Origin: a virus
Virus record (IMG/VR): IMGVR_UViG_3300046804_002040
Location: 1-32,001 of that record
Reading direction: 5' to 3' (one strand)
Length of the DNA: 32,001 bases
The position numbers and the translations under genes are program-made. Shown here piece after piece: positions 22,289 through 30,084 of this stretch. The number at the start of each line of letters is the position of its first letter. The first letter of the stretch is position 1. The notes under the pieces were generated by a model, which saw only the letters and a list, made by a program, of their open reading frames with translations, had not been told where the DNA came from and did no database searches.

Positions 22289-24703
22289 ATGTCACTACTA
22301 AAAGTCAAACCATTTAGCTTGGATCAAACAGCTACGTTTTCGTTTGCTAATGCTAACATAGCCGGAAACATTGTTTCAGGTAATGCTAATCTAGGCAATT
22401 TAGCGTCAGCTAACTACTTTAGCGGAAATGCTAGTCTATTGTTCGGCATCGCAGCCGGCAACATTACTGGTCAAGTTGCTAACAGCTTAGTAGCTGGTAC
22501 GGTATACACAGCAGCACAACCTAACATTACATCGGTTGGTACACTAACTAGCGTAACAGTCAGTGGTGCAAGTGATTTAGGTGCAGTGGCTAATGTTAAG
22601 ATTACAGGTGGTTCAACTGGTTATGTACTAAAGACAGACGGTCAAGGAAACCTATCATGGGGTTCAATGACTACTGGTACAGGTAACGCTAACGTTGCTG
22701 GTAGTAATACACAGATTCAGTTCAATGACGGAACTAACTTATCTGCTAGTGGTAACTTGACATTTGACGTATCAACTAAAACCCTTGCAGTAGACTTTAT
22801 CTCAGCTAACGGTAGTGCATTATTTGGACTTGCAGGTGGCAACGTAGTCGGTGATGTATCGGGTGCTAATCATGCTAACGTAGCTGATTCAGCTAATGCA
22901 GTGGCAGGTGCTAACGTATCAGGTGCAGTAGCATTCGCAACTACAGCAAACGCAGTAGCTGGTGCTAACGTTTCTGGTGCTGTAGCTAATGCGACATACG
23001 CAGTTACAGCAGGAACAGCTAACTCAGTAGCTGGTGCTAATGTATCAGGTGAAGTAGCTTTTGCAGCAGTTGCCAACTCAGTAGCCGGTGCTAACGTTTC
23101 CGGCGCAGTAGCATTCGCAACAACTGCTAATGCAGTCGCAGGTGCCAATGTATCAGGTACAGTAGCTAATGCGACATACGCAGTTACAGCAGGAACAGCT
23201 AACTCAGTGGCTGGTGCTAATGTAACAGGCACCGTAGCTAATGCAACGTATGCGACAACTGCAGGCAGTGCTGATTCAGTAGCCGGTGCTAATGTAACTG
23301 GACAAGTAGGTAACGCATTAGTTGCAGGCACAGTTTACACTAATGCACAACCAAATATCACATCAGTCGGTACGTTAACTAGTTTAGCAGTCACTGGCTC
23401 ATTGTCAGCCGGTGACGCAACTATTACAGGTAACTTAACAGTTACCGGAACAACAACTACAGTTAACTCAACTGTAACACGAATTGTAGACCCAATCTTT
23501 GAATTGGGCGGCGGAGCCAACGGCGCAGCGTTATCAAGCAATGACGGCAAAGAACGTGGGCAATTATTGCATTACTATGACGGTGGTGTAAAAGATGCGT
23601 TTATGGGTTGGATGAATACCGATAAGGTATTTACTTTTGCTAGTAGCGTATCAGTAACCGATAATACGGTAACAATAACAACACTAGGTAACATTAAAGC
23701 AGGTGATGCAAACTTAGGTAATGCAGTTACTTCTAATTACTTTATTGGTAATGGTAGTTTATTAACCGGTGTAGTAGCTACTACTGCCGTGTCCGTCACA
23801 GCGAGTGCTCAACCAAACATCACAAGTGTTGGTACACTGACTAGTCTATCAGTTACCGGTAATTTATCAGCCGGTAACGTAGCAGGAGGAAACTTAGTAA
23901 GTGCAAACTATGTAAGTGGAAATGGTTCATTACTGTCTGCATTAGCTGGTGCTAATGTAACTGGACAAGTAGGTAACGCATTAGTTTCAGGTACAGTTTA
24001 CACTGCGGCACAACCAAACATTACTAGTGTCGGTACATTAACTACTTTAGCAGTTTCTGGCACTACTAATCTAGGGGCAGTTGGTAATATCACTATCACA
24101 GGTGGTAATGCAAACTATGTATTGAAGACTGACGGTACAGGTAATCTAGCTTGGACTGCAATGCCTACTACTGAAATGGTAGTTGACACATTTACAGGTG
24201 ACGGCACTTGGACAATGAAGACCTTATCTGCAACTCCTGCTAGTGTTGACTATACTATCGTAGGTATCGGTGGTGTCTTGCAACCAAGAGATGCATACAG
24301 CGTACTAGCAGACGTAATCACGTTTGATGAAGCACCGCCCGCAGGTTATGTTGTTGAAATTACAACAGTAACTGGCGGTGGCAGTTCGGGAGGCAGTGGC
24401 GGCGGCTCAAGTTATACATATTCTGAAGTAACTTCAAACGTTACTATGACTGCTTCAACTAAGTACATCGTTGATACATCAACAGCAAACATCACATTAA
24501 CATTACCATCAACTGGTACATTAGGTGATGAGATTTCTATTATCGATGGTACTGGAAATGCAAGCACACATGCAATTACAATTGCCCGTAACGGTGGAAA
24601 AATTCAAGGGGCAGCAAGTGATATGACCGTCACTACTGATAGAGCAGCATTCACTTTAGCGTATTATAATGCTACTCAGGGTTGGTTACTAACTAATGTA
24701 TAA
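22289..24703 (+). CDS. Protein M: repeat-rich modular tail-fibre-like protein
   Basis: This 804-residue protein has four QPNITSVGTL motifs. At about 205-340 is a run of short units of the form ANSVAGANVSGxVA. The module TTTTVNSTVTR...ELGGGANG...ERGQLLHYY...FMGW lies at about 384-465 and an FTGDGTW...DEAPPAGYVVEI module at about 630-700. A Gly/Ser linker (GGGSSGGSGGGSS) follows. The last ~95 residues (about 709-804: KYIVDTSTANITLTLPS, GNASTHAITIARNG, YYNATQGWLLTN) are a domain I know from marine phage structural proteins. AAAAGG precedes the ATG. The repeat region carries a 180-bp DNA duplication. It is probably a beta-rich trimeric fibre. Confidence 0.85.
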   Translation: MSLLKVKPFSLDQTATFSFANANIAGNIVSGNANLGNLASANYFSGNASLLFGIAAGNITGQVANSLVAGTVYTAAQPNITSVGTLTSVTVSGASDLGAVANVKITGGSTGYVLKTDGQGNLSWGSMTTGTGNANVAGSNTQIQFNDGTNLSASGNLTFDVSTKTLAVDFISANGSALFGLAGGNVVGDVSGANHANVADSANAVAGANVSGAVAFATTANAVAGANVSGAVANATYAVTAGTANSVAGANVSGEVAFAAVANSVAGANVSGAVAFATTANAVAGANVSGTVANATYAVTAGTANSVAGANVTGTVANATYATTAGSADSVAGANVTGQVGNALVAGTVYTNAQPNITSVGTLTSLAVTGSLSAGDATITGNLTVTGTTTTVNSTVTRIVDPIFELGGGANGAALSSNDGKERGQLLHYYDGGVKDAFMGWMNTDKVFTFASSVSVTDNTVTITTLGNIKAGDANLGNAVTSNYFIGNGSLLTGVVATTAVSVTASAQPNITSVGTLTSLSVTGNLSAGNVAGGNLVSANYVSGNGSLLSALAGANVTGQVGNALVSGTVYTAAQPNITSVGTLTTLAVSGTTNLGAVGNITITGGNANYVLKTDGTGNLAWTAMPTTEMVVDTFTGDGTWTMKTLSATPASVDYTIVGIGGVLQPRDAYSVLADVITFDEAPPAGYVVEITTVTGGGSSGGSGGGSSYTYSEVTSNVTMTASTKYIVDTSTANITLTLPSTGTLGDEISIIDGTGNASTHAITIARNGGKIQGAASDMTVTTDRAAFTLAYYNATQGWLLTNV
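22921..23280 (+). repeat. Tandem 180-bp in-frame duplication in the gene for protein M
   Basis: Bases 22921-23100 and 23101-23280 are adjacent, diverged copies of a 60-codon unit coding for AVAFATTANAVAGANVSG and following units. The best conserved part is identical for 47 bp (22982-23028 against 23162-23208), followed by one mismatch and 15 more identical bases. Each unit is itself built of ~15-residue AGANVSG repeats. Confidence 0.88.
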
Positions 24704-24714
24704 GAAAGAATAAT

Positions 24715-26304
24715 ATGGCAGACTATAAGCAATTTAAAAACAAAAGTGTACTAGATGCACTTACTACTGGTAATGTCTCCTTAGGTTCAGTCGCCAACGT
24801 GCGTATAACTGGAGGCTCATCTGGGCAGTTTATCTCAACTGATGGAGCAGGTAATTTAAGTTTCGCAACACCTGCATCAGCAGGAACTATAACTGCAACT
24901 GCTACCGGATCATTAAGTGACGGTACTAAAGTGATTGTTAACAGTGATGGCACAGTAAGCTCTATATCTGATACTACTGAGAGTCTCACACAGTTCACCC
25001 CATCAGTTGCGAGTAACAGTAACAATATGCTTTCTGCCTACGATCCTACTACTGGTAAAATATTATTAGCAATTATTAATAGTAGTACATCACCAATTTG
25101 GTACATTGGTACTATAACAAGCGGAAGTTTAACTTTGGATTATGGATATAGTTTATCAGCGACTAATCTTTCTTATAGTGGTAAACTAATATATATAACA
25201 GAAAACAAATTTTTATTCTACTATACTGATAGTTCTGGATATCTTAAAGCTAACGTAATGACCATTTCAGGTACAACGGTCAGCGCAGGTACGGCAATGA
25301 CATTAGTTTCTGTAGCAACGCAAAACCTAAGTGCTGCTTATGATACCGTGAGACAGCGCATTGCAATGACATACACAAAAAGTAATGTTCCGTATGTTAT
25401 GATTGGTACACTATCAGGTACGACTGTTACCTGGGGAGGTGAAGCTACGATAATTGGCGCTAGTGCTATCTCAGTGGGTAGAGTAGTATATAACATAGCA
25501 ACCAAAACAATGGTGTATTTGTGGACACAAGGTTCTACCCCACAATATGGATTATCCACATCAATTCCAATGCCAACTTCAACTAACACAGCTTACACAT
25601 GGCAATCAGTTACAAACCCCTTATACACTACTTGGTTTTACACAGAATCTGGTACATATGCGATAACTGAAAGTTTTCAAGTTTCATACAATGTAGCAGC
25701 AAAAAAGATAGTAATTTTATGTTATCAAAAAAATAGTGTAGGTGCTTGGATAGTTCATGGTGACGGTAAAAATTGGAGTAATCCATTGCACATTCCCTCT
25801 ACTTTATCAGGTAACAATAATACTCCGTATATGACAATGAGTTATTGTTATACAACTACACGAACAACTATATTATTCAGTGATACCGGATATAATGGAT
25901 TTTATGCTTTTTCATTATTATTTGACCCAGTAAATTCAGATACAATAACAGTAGGTACTGTTAATTATAGAGGAGTAGTACCGTATTTTGCGACTATAGC
26001 ATCTGCCAACAACGGACAAACTCTTGTATTATATGGCAATGGAACAGTATCTGCCTACATGTGGCAACTACCAACCACAACACTTACTAATACCAACTAT
26101 ATAGGAATTTCAAATGGGTCTTATACTAACGGTCAAACTGCTACAATTCAAACTGCTGGATCAGTTGATGATGCTCAAACAGGACTAACTCCTGGATCAG
26201 CATACTATGTTCAGAATAACGGATCTCTGTCAACTACGCCCGGAATTCCTAATGTTTTTGCAGGCACTGCTATCGCATCCACTAAACTATTAATTAAAGG
26301 ATAA
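24715..26304 (+). CDS. Protein N: propeller-like virion protein with conserved C-terminal cap
   Basis: This 529-residue protein begins with a short VRITGGSSGQF...DGAGNLSF segment shared with the fibres. The body (about 90-455) holds repeated blade-like units: LSAYDPTTGKILLAI, LSAAYDTVRQRIAMTY, VVYNIATKTMVYLW and VSYNVAAKKIVILC. Between them are GTxSGTTVTWG-type strands. This periodic pattern suggests a beta-propeller and resembles the YDxxxxKVVVAY repeats I know from phage tail proteins. The last ~70 residues (NYIGIS...TGLTPGSAYYVQ...TKLLIKG) are a cap found in cyanophage and pelagiphage virion proteins. Its start lies 11 nt after M. It is probably a receptor-binding or fibre-tip protein; the fold is inferred. 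Confidence 0.8.
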   Translation: MADYKQFKNKSVLDALTTGNVSLGSVANVRITGGSSGQFISTDGAGNLSFATPASAGTITATATGSLSDGTKVIVNSDGTVSSISDTTESLTQFTPSVASNSNNMLSAYDPTTGKILLAIINSSTSPIWYIGTITSGSLTLDYGYSLSATNLSYSGKLIYITENKFLFYYTDSSGYLKANVMTISGTTVSAGTAMTLVSVATQNLSAAYDTVRQRIAMTYTKSNVPYVMIGTLSGTTVTWGGEATIIGASAISVGRVVYNIATKTMVYLWTQGSTPQYGLSTSIPMPTSTNTAYTWQSVTNPLYTTWFYTESGTYAITESFQVSYNVAAKKIVILCYQKNSVGAWIVHGDGKNWSNPLHIPSTLSGNNNTPYMTMSYCYTTTRTTILFSDTGYNGFYAFSLLFDPVNSDTITVGTVNYRGVVPYFATIASANNGQTLVLYGNGTVSAYMWQLPTTTLTNTNYIGISNGSYTNGQTATIQTAGSVDDAQTGLTPGSAYYVQNNGSLSTTPGIPNVFAGTAIASTKLLIKG

Positions 26305-26306
26305 CC

Positions 26307-26558
26307 ATGAAAACTATAGTCAAATTAGATAACAACATCTCACTTTATGTGTTTGAAGACAATGAAGTGGTTGATGTTCAAGAGGATAAGACAATCATTG
26401 GTTCTCCGGAAACACTAATCATTAGTGATTGCAATTCAACAAATATCACAGTACATGAAAATGTAACTGTGCCGGAAGATTGGAAAGGTTGGAAATACCT
26501 TTTTGACGGTACCGATTGGACGGAAAACTCAGACTGGGTAGACCCCTTAGTAGAATAA
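26307..26558 (+). CDS. Protein O: small conserved phage protein
   Basis: This 83-residue acidic protein starts MKTIVKLDNNISLYVFEDN and ends WKGWKYLFDGTDWTENSDW. I recognise the type from T4-like marine phages, where it lies beside fibre genes, but its role is not known to me. AAAGGATAA precedes the ATG, 2 nt after the stop of N, so the two are co-translated. By position it could be a fibre assembly helper or small fibre-associated protein. There is no membrane or catalytic motif. Confidence 0.78.
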   Translation: MKTIVKLDNNISLYVFEDNEVVDVQEDKTIIGSPETLIISDCNSTNITVHENVTVPEDWKGWKYLFDGTDWTENSDWVDPLVE

Positions 26559-26565
26559 TATAGGT

Positions 26566-26592
26566 GTATAGCAGTGCATATCACTGTAATAC
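26566..26592 (+). other. Inverted repeat before protein P
   Basis: GTATAGCAGTG and CACTGTAATAC pair around a CATAT loop with one A/A mismatch and one G/T wobble (11 positions per arm). No T-run follows, so it is a weak terminator at best. It ends 6 nt before the late-promoter motif at 26599. Confidence 0.45.
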
Positions 26593-26598
26593 CGATAA

Positions 26599-26606
26599 AC
26601 TAAATA
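26599..26606 (+). promoter_or_regulatory. T4-type late promoter motif almost touching the start of protein P (ACTAAATA)
   Basis: ACTAAATA matches the CTAAATA form seen elsewhere in the window but ends only 4 nt before the ATG at 26611. If used with T4 geometry, the transcript would begin at or inside the start codon. It may serve a leaderless message, or be unused. Confidence 0.45.
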
Positions 26607-26610
26607 CAGT

Positions 26611-28848
26611 ATGGCATTAGAAAAAATCAGACCCAAGGTAGTAGATGAAACGCAGAATTACGTATTCAATAACGTTACTGCGACAGGTAACCTAACCACC
26701 CTAAATGCCAACTTAGGTAATCTAGTATCTGCTAACTACTTCACTGGTGTATTAATTACCGGTGCTCAACCCAACATTACATCAGTGGGTACATTGGGTA
26801 ATGTTAATGTAACTAGTAATGTATCTGCTGGTAATATAAAGACGGATCATCTTCTTTATGCCAATGGTGCAGCATGGTCATTTGCTACTGTATCTGGGTC
26901 AAACACACAAGTACAGTTTAACAATAGTGGCTCATTTGGTTCTAGTGCTAACTTTACATTTGATAGTACATCAAATACATTATCAGTAGATAACTTTGTA
27001 GGCAATGGCTCTGGTCTAGGAAACATAACCGGTAGTAATGTAACCGGTCAAGTACCAAACAGTTCTATTGCAGGTACGGTATACACAAACGCACAACCCA
27101 ATATTACTAGTGTAGGTACATTAACTAGTGTAACTATCTCAGGTAACTTAACTTCAGGTAACGCCAACTTAGGTAATCTAGCATCAGCTAACTATTTCAG
27201 TGGTTCTGGTAACTTATTAAGCAACATTGTCGGTGGTAATGTTACTGGGCAAGTTTCATATGCCGCAGTCGCTAACAGTGTTGCGGGTGCTAATGTATCC
27301 GGTGCTGTAACTTATGCAGCCACTGCAAACGCAGTATCCGGTGCTAATGTAATGGGTGAAGTTTCATATGCCGCAGTCGCTAACAGTGTTGCTGTTGCAA
27401 ATGTAAGCGGTATCGGCAACATTGCTACTATCAACAAAGATGGCAATGCAAGTAATATCTTGTACGGCAATGGTGTATTTGCAAGTGCACCTGTCACATA
27501 TGGTGATAGTAATGTCGCAACATACTTACCCACATATACAGGTAATTTAAGTCCAGGTAACATCTCAATCAGTGTTGCTAATCTTTTCATCACTGGTGGA
27601 ACTGCCAACTATGTATTGAAAACAGATGGTTCAGGAAATCTAAGTTGGGCAGAACAATCAGGCGGCGGGTCAAGTACATATACTAGTGTAACAGTAGATA
27701 ATTTTACTGGTGACGGAACAACTACTCAATTTACATTGAGTGTAACTCCAGGCAACATTAATCAAACATTTGTTAACTATAACGGCGCTCTACAGTTACG
27801 TGCCGCCTACACATTGAGCGGCGCCGACATTGTATTCAGTGAAGCACCTGCAAATGGGTCATTGATTGAAGTTACAACTACTATGGGTGTAACGCAAGCA
27901 GGTGGCAGTTCTCTAACTGTCAGGAATTATGTTTCTGATGGTGTACAATTAACTTATACAGTATCAAGTGGTGTAACTGAATCTAGTATTCTTGTTACAG
28001 AAAACGGTCTAGTTCAAGTACCAACCACAGACTATACAGTAAGTGGATCTACATTGACATTTGTGACTGCCCCGGGTTACGGGGTAAAAATTCAAATTCG
28101 TGAATTAACTACTGCAATCGCAACAATGACGATTCCTGGCTCAAATACAGAAGTATTGTTTAACAATGCAGGAAGTCTAGGTAATAGTGCTCAATTTAAA
28201 TTCGATGCGTCATCAAATACACTTTCTGTAGGTAGCATCAGTCTGACCGGTAACATAATACCGACTGCTAACGTTACTTACAATTTAGGTAATAGCACTA
28301 ACCGCTTTAAAGACTTGTTCTTGTCAGGTAGTACAATTGATTTAGCCGGTGCCCAGATTAAGACTGACGCAACCACTGGTGCTATTGCGTTGATACCCAT
28401 ACCAACAGCAAACGTACCTGATCCAACAGGTATTATCATAACTGCTTCAGGTACCCTAAGTACAGTGGCTACAACAAACGGGGTAGCAAATACTTCGCAA
28501 CTCTCTTCGGCAATTGCAAACTCAGTTCAGCTTGTACAACCTAGATTTATTTCAATGCACACTACGGGATCCGTGTCAGGACCTAGTACCGGGACGACCA
28601 GATTCTATCCACCCAAAGCAGTGTCAATCAGTAACATAGTTGCTAGTTTAAGCCAAGCTAGTACAACTGACTTTGTACTAAAAATTAAGAAGAACGATAC
28701 ACAGGTTAATACATATACTGTTACTGCAAACACTAATACTATGACAAAGGCAGCACTCAACGTCAACTTAACTACAACTGATTATTTGACCGTGGACATC
28801 GTGTCAGGAAGTGCAGTAGATTTGCGTGTAGATTTAGAGTACACTTAA
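26611..28848 (+). CDS. Protein P: tail-fibre-like protein, first gene of cassette 2 (P-T-Q-R-S)
   Basis: This 745-residue protein is a paralogue of I. Shared parts are KTDHLLYANG, QPNITSVGTL (twice), GNASNILYGNG, FTGDG...SEAP modules (about 363-425, with a divergent second copy at about 437-500), NRFKDLFLSGSTIDLAG (from about 560), and the last ~100 residues ending DLRVDLEYT against DLKVDLEYK in I. The fibre repeat with NELANALGND, present twice in I, is absent. No Shine-Dalgarno is visible before the ATG, and a late-promoter motif lies almost on the start. The N-terminus (MALEKIRPKVVDETQ) differs from the other fibres. It is probably a trimeric fibre. Confidence 0.85.
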   Translation: MALEKIRPKVVDETQNYVFNNVTATGNLTTLNANLGNLVSANYFTGVLITGAQPNITSVGTLGNVNVTSNVSAGNIKTDHLLYANGAAWSFATVSGSNTQVQFNNSGSFGSSANFTFDSTSNTLSVDNFVGNGSGLGNITGSNVTGQVPNSSIAGTVYTNAQPNITSVGTLTSVTISGNLTSGNANLGNLASANYFSGSGNLLSNIVGGNVTGQVSYAAVANSVAGANVSGAVTYAATANAVSGANVMGEVSYAAVANSVAVANVSGIGNIATINKDGNASNILYGNGVFASAPVTYGDSNVATYLPTYTGNLSPGNISISVANLFITGGTANYVLKTDGSGNLSWAEQSGGGSSTYTSVTVDNFTGDGTTTQFTLSVTPGNINQTFVNYNGALQLRAAYTLSGADIVFSEAPANGSLIEVTTTMGVTQAGGSSLTVRNYVSDGVQLTYTVSSGVTESSILVTENGLVQVPTTDYTVSGSTLTFVTAPGYGVKIQIRELTTAIATMTIPGSNTEVLFNNAGSLGNSAQFKFDASSNTLSVGSISLTGNIIPTANVTYNLGNSTNRFKDLFLSGSTIDLAGAQIKTDATTGAIALIPIPTANVPDPTGIIITASGTLSTVATTNGVANTSQLSSAIANSVQLVQPRFISMHTTGSVSGPSTGTTRFYPPKAVSISNIVASLSQASTTDFVLKIKKNDTQVNTYTVTANTNTMTKAALNVNLTTTDYLTVDIVSGSAVDLRVDLEYT
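27251..27392 (+). repeat. 34-bp direct repeat in the gene for protein P
   Basis: The same 34 bases occur at 27251-27284 and 27359-27392, 108 bp apart (36 codons). They code for VSYAAVANSVA in both copies. The identical third positions suggest a recent internal copy or gene conversion in the AGANVSG-type repeat region. Confidence 0.85.
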
Positions 28849-28854
28849 TTAATT

Positions 28855-28862
28855 ACTAAATA
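28855..28862 (+). promoter_or_regulatory. T4-type late promoter (ACTAAATA)
   Basis: ACTAAATA lies just after the stop of P and 17 nt before the ATG of T, with a GATAAGGAA ribosome-binding region between. Its position matches the consensus octamer at the end of I in cassette 1. Confidence 0.6.
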
Positions 28863-28879
28863 GTAGATAAGGAAATTTT

Positions 28880-29185
28880 ATGGATTTTGTCAAAGTTTTT
28901 TATAGCGGGAACCCCGCAAAAGTATTCAAATTAACCACTCAAGTCGAAAATACCGATATTACGTCATCGGAAAGAGCGTTAGAAATACATGAGCTTTTAG
29001 CTGAAGCATTAGGTGTTGAACCTGCCACATTGTTTGGATCAATCTCGGATATTCAAGGTGAGACATATTTTTACACGGAACACCATGAATTGTCGTTGTT
29101 GTCTACTGACAAGTTTGAATTGGTTTTTGATTCTGATTCGTTAGATGAATCACCGACGACCGAATCAGAAGAAGGGGAAGTATAA
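28880..29185 (+). CDS. Protein T: 101-residue acidic unknown protein, only in cassette 2
   Basis: I do not recognise this protein. It begins MDFVKVFYSGNPAKVFKLTT, has a helix-like middle (SERALEIHELLAEALGV, about 37-53), and ends with a strongly acidic tail (DESPTTESEEGEV). There is no signal peptide or membrane segment. The TAA stop overlaps the ATG of Q by one base (TAATG), and the Shine-Dalgarno of Q (AAGGGG) lies within its last codons, so T and Q are translationally coupled. No equivalent lies between I and J in cassette 1. It could be a small assembly factor or structural partner of Q. Confidence 0.7.
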   Translation: MDFVKVFYSGNPAKVFKLTTQVENTDITSSERALEIHELLAEALGVEPATLFGSISDIQGETYFYTEHHELSLLSTDKFELVFDSDSLDESPTTESEEGEV

Positions 29186-30075
29186 TGTACGTTAGATATA
29201 GAATCTCAGCCAGCACTACCGCGGCAGATGTGTTGAATGATATTACCGGTATCATTGGTGGAACAATTACGGCTGCTAGCGGATTGAGCACAAATGCACA
29301 AGCAAACAGCACGTTCTCAGGTAGCTATCCATCAGGAACAATATATGCGGTATCATATACGAACAGTTCTACTGCAAGTGTGATTAGTAAAAAACACAAT
29401 TCTGCATCTTCCTATACTTCATATATTTTGTTGAACGCATCATCTGATACAACTGGCTTAGGCGTAGGTATCAACACAAGTACAAGCGCATTAGGAAAAG
29501 ATTGGAGTTCTGGGGCAACTATTACTAATAGTGCAACAATGTATGCTAATAAACCGGCATTTTTAAAACCTTACTATAGCACCACAAATATTCCACATGA
29601 GTTGATTATTATCTTGACAAATAAATCATTAGTGTTAATACAACCTGCACATGGTACTTGTATCGGTTGGGTTGATATCACTAGTAACGGTGTGGTCGAG
29701 AAATATACTACAAGTATGAGAACCGTTATGTGCGACTTTGTTAACTCCCAAGCAAAAGTTCCGTACACATACAAACTTAACGGAACTAGTTCAGGTTATG
29801 GTACAACAACATACACTGGAATCTATAATACTGCAGGTTCAGTGCCAGGATCATCATTGGTTCCAGGCGGTTCCTTCTTGACATTAGATGAAAACAATTA
29901 TCCAGTCATCATTGAAAATCCATCATATATCAGAAGTCCTGATGCAGGGGGATATGTAAACTTTTTATACGGTGTTGTATCACTAGCACCGGGTGTTTTA
30001 TCTAGTAAAACAATTTACAACACAAGCGGAGTTACACGCATAACATACGGTAACTATGCATTTTTAACAGAATAA
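29185..30075 (+). CDS. Protein Q: virion-associated protein, paralogue of J
   Basis: This 296-residue protein starts MYVRYRISASTTAADVLNDI. It aligns with J in the N-terminal segment, in the ELIIILTNKSLVLI...GWVDITSNG middle, and in overall length. The second half contains a Gly/Ser/Tyr-rich loop region and VSLAPGVLSSKTIYN near the end. It overlaps the end of T by one base and lies 9 nt before R. Function is unknown; a surface-exposed structural role beside fibre proteins is inferred. Homology to J is judged by eye from shared segments, so identity is low but the placement supports it. Confidence 0.75.
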   Translation: MYVRYRISASTTAADVLNDITGIIGGTITAASGLSTNAQANSTFSGSYPSGTIYAVSYTNSSTASVISKKHNSASSYTSYILLNASSDTTGLGVGINTSTSALGKDWSSGATITNSATMYANKPAFLKPYYSTTNIPHELIIILTNKSLVLIQPAHGTCIGWVDITSNGVVEKYTTSMRTVMCDFVNSQAKVPYTYKLNGTSSGYGTTTYTGIYNTAGSVPGSSLVPGGSFLTLDENNYPVIIENPSYIRSPDAGGYVNFLYGVVSLAPGVLSSKTIYNTSGVTRITYGNYAFLTE

Positions 30076-30084
30076 GGAAAACAA

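Noticed and set aside
22921-23280. CRISPR array
   Set aside because: The repeats are in-frame coding units with no unique spacers of constant length and no cas genes nearby.
22870-23331. Long minus-strand open frame, Ala/Pro/Thr-rich, opposite protein M
   Set aside because: It is the mirror of the repeat-rich + strand gene (GGTGCTAAC-type codons lack stops on the other strand) and has no plausible promoter or protein features. The same applies to other minus-strand frames such as 11582-12079 and 13427-13945.
28068-28086. 7-bp GC-rich hairpin inside protein P as a terminator
   Set aside because: It lies mid-gene and has no T-run; the A-rich sequence after it is the wrong strand sense for termination.
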